In this document: one piece after another, positions 62,340 through 64,000 of the stretch
Layout of the letters: each line of letters opens with the position of its first letter
Position numbering within the stretch: position 1 is the stretch's first letter
Assembly (NCBI GenBank): GCA_023954375.1
Contig: JAMLIC010000016.1
Span: 62,001-126,000 of the forward strand
Direction: 5' to 3'
Origin: Planctomycetota bacterium
Lineage (GTDB): Bacteria; Planctomycetota; J058
DNA: 64,000 nucleotides
Notes under the pieces: model-generated
Told to the model about the DNA's origin: nothing
The model's database searches: none
Seen by the model: only the letters and a program-made list of their open reading frames with translations
Program-made: the position numbers and the translations under genes

Positions 62340-64000
62340 GTGGACCCGCTGACGCTGCTCGTGGGCGCCCTGGTGGGCGCCGTCGCCGCCGCCGCCGCCG
62401 TGCGCCTCACCTCGCGGCCGGGGCCCGACGCCGCCCCACCGGCGCCGGGCGCCGCCCCACCGACCCCCGCGCCCGTCCCCACGCCGACGCCAGCCCCACC
62501 GGCGCCCGCCCCGCCCCCCGCGCCCGCCCCGCCGCCGTCGCCGCCGCCCGCGCCGACCGTGCAGGTGATCGCCCTGCGCTGCCCGCAGTGCGGCGGCGAC
62601 ATCGAGGCCCGCGCCGGCGCCACGCGCTGCGCCTACTGCGACGTGCCGATCGCCGTCCAGGGCGCCCCGGCGCCGCGCCCGCGCCCCGCCCGCGAGCGCC
62701 GCGACCGGCCGCCGCCGTTCCAGCCCACCACCCGCGCCACGGTGCGCGAGGACGCCTTCGGCCGCTTCGGCGTCGCGGTCCTCCGCCAGCCGATCCACGC
62801 CACGCCGCGCGAGACCATGCGCTGGGTGCCGATCGACGCGGCGCGCGCCGGCCTGTTCCTCCTGCGCGTCGTCGACCCGGGCGCCCGCGGGAGCGAGCGG
62901 GTCCCGGTCGAGGACCCCGCGCTCCTCGACGCGCTGGCGCGCGCGACGAGCGACAGCCTCAAGCAGCGCCGCGACCCCGGCCTCGCCGCCAAGGCCGCCC
63001 TGCGCGCGCTGGCCGACTCGGGCCAGCCCGGGGCGCTCGAGTGCTTCGCCGCCGTCTTCGACGCCGAGCGCAGCGTCGTGACCACCTACAACGCGGGCTG
63101 CAAGAGCCCGCTCGTGCACGCGAGCATCGAGGAGCGGCGCACGATCGACGTCACGAGCGAGGGGCGGCTCCTCGAGCGCGTGCTCCTCCTGGGCGACCCC
63201 GGCGCCTTCGCCAACGGCCGCGAGGTCTCGCTCGCGGCGGGCGACGCGGTGGTCGTCGTGTCGGCCGGCGTCGCGGGCGAGGGGCGAGGCTGGGCGTGGG
63301 GGGCGCGCTGCGTCCACGACGCCCTGCGCGCCGGCTGGCCCGGCGGCGCCGCCGGCGTCCTGGCCCGCGGCGTCCTCGACGGCTTCTGGGCCGGACGCGA
63401 GGGCGCGTCGCGGGCCGAGGAGGCCCCCTGCGGCGACCTGTTCGCGGTCGCGGTGACGGTCAAGAGCAACGCCGAGCTGCGCGGGCCGGCCGCGATCGAC
63501 CTCCCGACGCCGCGCACCTTCGAGACGGAGCGCTTCGCCCTGGCGCTCGCGCCGTCGCCCGACGCCTACGTCGCCTGGCGGCCGCTGGACGGGCGGCGGC
63601 GGGCCACCGTCCTCGTGTGGCTCGAGGGGCTGCCCGGGCCGGTGGGCGACCGCGTGACCGAGGCGGCGCTCGAGGTGCTCGGCGGGACCACGGGCGACAA
63701 CGACAACCCGCGCGCGGCCGGCCGGCGCGGGCTCGCCGCGGCCGGGCTCCAGGACGACCCGCGCGTCAAGGCGCTCGTCCTCTGGCTCGGCGACGAGCAC
63801 GGCAAGGTGGCCTTCTTCGCCCGCGGCTGGCGCGCGCCGCTGGACCTCCTCCCGCGCGGGCTGCGCGGCGGCTCGGGCCAGCAGTTCGACGAGGGGGGAG
63901 AGCACTGGCCGAAGCCGGGCGGGCGGCTCCTCTTCTACGGCGCGCTGCCGGTGAAGGAGCGCGCGCAGCACCTCGACACCCTCGCGGGGCTGTGGCCGGG
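62340..64000 (+). CDS. zinc-ribbon plus PP2C/SpoIIE-like protein (3' end beyond window)
   Basis: Over 550 aa, open to the right edge. Order: one N-terminal hydrophobic helix (~5-22), long Pro/Ala linker (~25-72), a CPQCGG..CAYC zinc ribbon (~80-105), and a domain (~200-375) with the SpoIIE/PP2C rhythm (VVTTYNAGCKSP, VLLLGDPGAF, LAAGDAVVVVSAGVAGE with GD-x(5)-SxGv, EAPCGDLFAVAVTV). The end has a further alpha/beta part (~390-550). The Asp ligands of true PP2C are not all seen, so phosphatase activity is uncertain. A plausible partner for the Ser/Thr kinases in the genome. GTG 62340. Confidence 0.75.
   Translation, partial: MDPLTLLVGALVGAVAAAAAVRLTSRPGPDAAPPAPGAAPPTPAPVPTPTPAPPAPAPPPAPAPPPSPPPAPTVQVIALRCPQCGGDIEARAGATRCAYCDVPIAVQGAPAPRPRPARERRDRPPPFQPTTRATVREDAFGRFGVAVLRQPIHATPRETMRWVPIDAARAGLFLLRVVDPGARGSERVPVEDPALLDALARATSDSLKQRRDPGLAAKAALRALADSGQPGALECFAAVFDAERSVVTTYNAGCKSPLVHASIEERRTIDVTSEGRLLERVLLLGDPGAFANGREVSLAAGDAVVVVSAGVAGEGRGWAWGARCVHDALRAGWPGGAAGVLARGVLDGFWAGREGASRAEEAPCGDLFAVAVTVKSNAELRGPAAIDLPTPRTFETERFALALAPSPDAYVAWRPLDGRRRATVLVWLEGLPGPVGDRVTEAALEVLGGTTGDNDNPRAAGRRGLAAAGLQDDPRVKALVLWLGDEHGKVAFFARGWRAPLDLLPRGLRGGSGQQFDEGGEHWPKPGGRLLFYGALPVKERAQHLDTLAGLWP

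Overview
The window is very GC-rich bacterial DNA (roughly three quarters G+C by eye) packed with genes on both strands. Gene content points to a member of the Planctomycetota. The main support is a four-gene DUF1501 / PPC-domain / DUF1549-DUF1553 / planctomycete-type cytochrome c-WD40 cluster. Three Hanks-type Ser/Thr kinases (one coupled to an ECF sigma factor), FG-GAP/UnbV and EF-hand proteins and several lipoproteins fit the same picture. This is inference from gene families; no rRNA or tRNA was recognised to confirm it. Very many genes are translationally coupled by 4-base GTGA or 1-base TGATG overlaps.

Layout. 0-6 kb: queC, a CDGSH protein, a TPR kinase with a hydrolase (minus strand), and three small lipoprotein genes. 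6-17 kb: a second kinase, a double-domain glutaminase whose second half has lost catalytic residues, a glutathione peroxidase, a HEAT protein, membrane proteins, a tandem universal stress protein and an EptA-like phosphoethanolamine transferase. 17.0-17.3 kb: a ~109-bp tandem repeat that recurs in part at 61.4-61.6 kb. 17.5-26.3 kb: the planctomycete secreted-protein operon, with a CACGGAGG-type inverted repeat at the start of its last gene. 26-34 kb: a short MgtE-like transporter, an ECF sigma/kinase pair, an EF-hand protein, and a duplicated perfect hairpin with an 18-G run. 34-39 kb: a Rieske oxygenase operon with a protein joining an RnfD/NqrB-like membrane domain to FG-GAP/UnbV. 39-40.2 kb: HigB-HigA with an Imm1-type immunity gene. 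40.7-48.1 kb: a tightly coupled run of two GNAT-like proteins, a GH3-family adenylating enzyme, a sterol-desaturase-type hydroxylase, an MMPL/RND exporter and an AhpD-like protein. 48-64 kb: secreted proteins, DUF1330, Mpo1-like, GT2, a metallophosphoesterase, a transglutaminase-elicitor-like protein, a Lys/Ala-repeat protein, a TPM-domain pair and a partial zinc-ribbon/PP2C-like gene.

The most striking observation is the AhpD-like gene at 47486-48112. Its reading frame contains one TGA exactly where the second cysteine of the CxxC-x3-H redox motif belongs. The same frame continues to a full-length family match, and a stem-loop with bacterial SECIS geometry follows the TGA at once. It is a strong candidate selenoprotein (CxxU) at the end of a possible lipid-conjugate biosynthesis and export operon.

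Several genes (kinase 1, EptA, the cytochrome/WD40 tail, HigB) carry single-base frame changes. These look like assembly errors in GC-rich sequence, though real decay cannot be excluded from the sequence alone.
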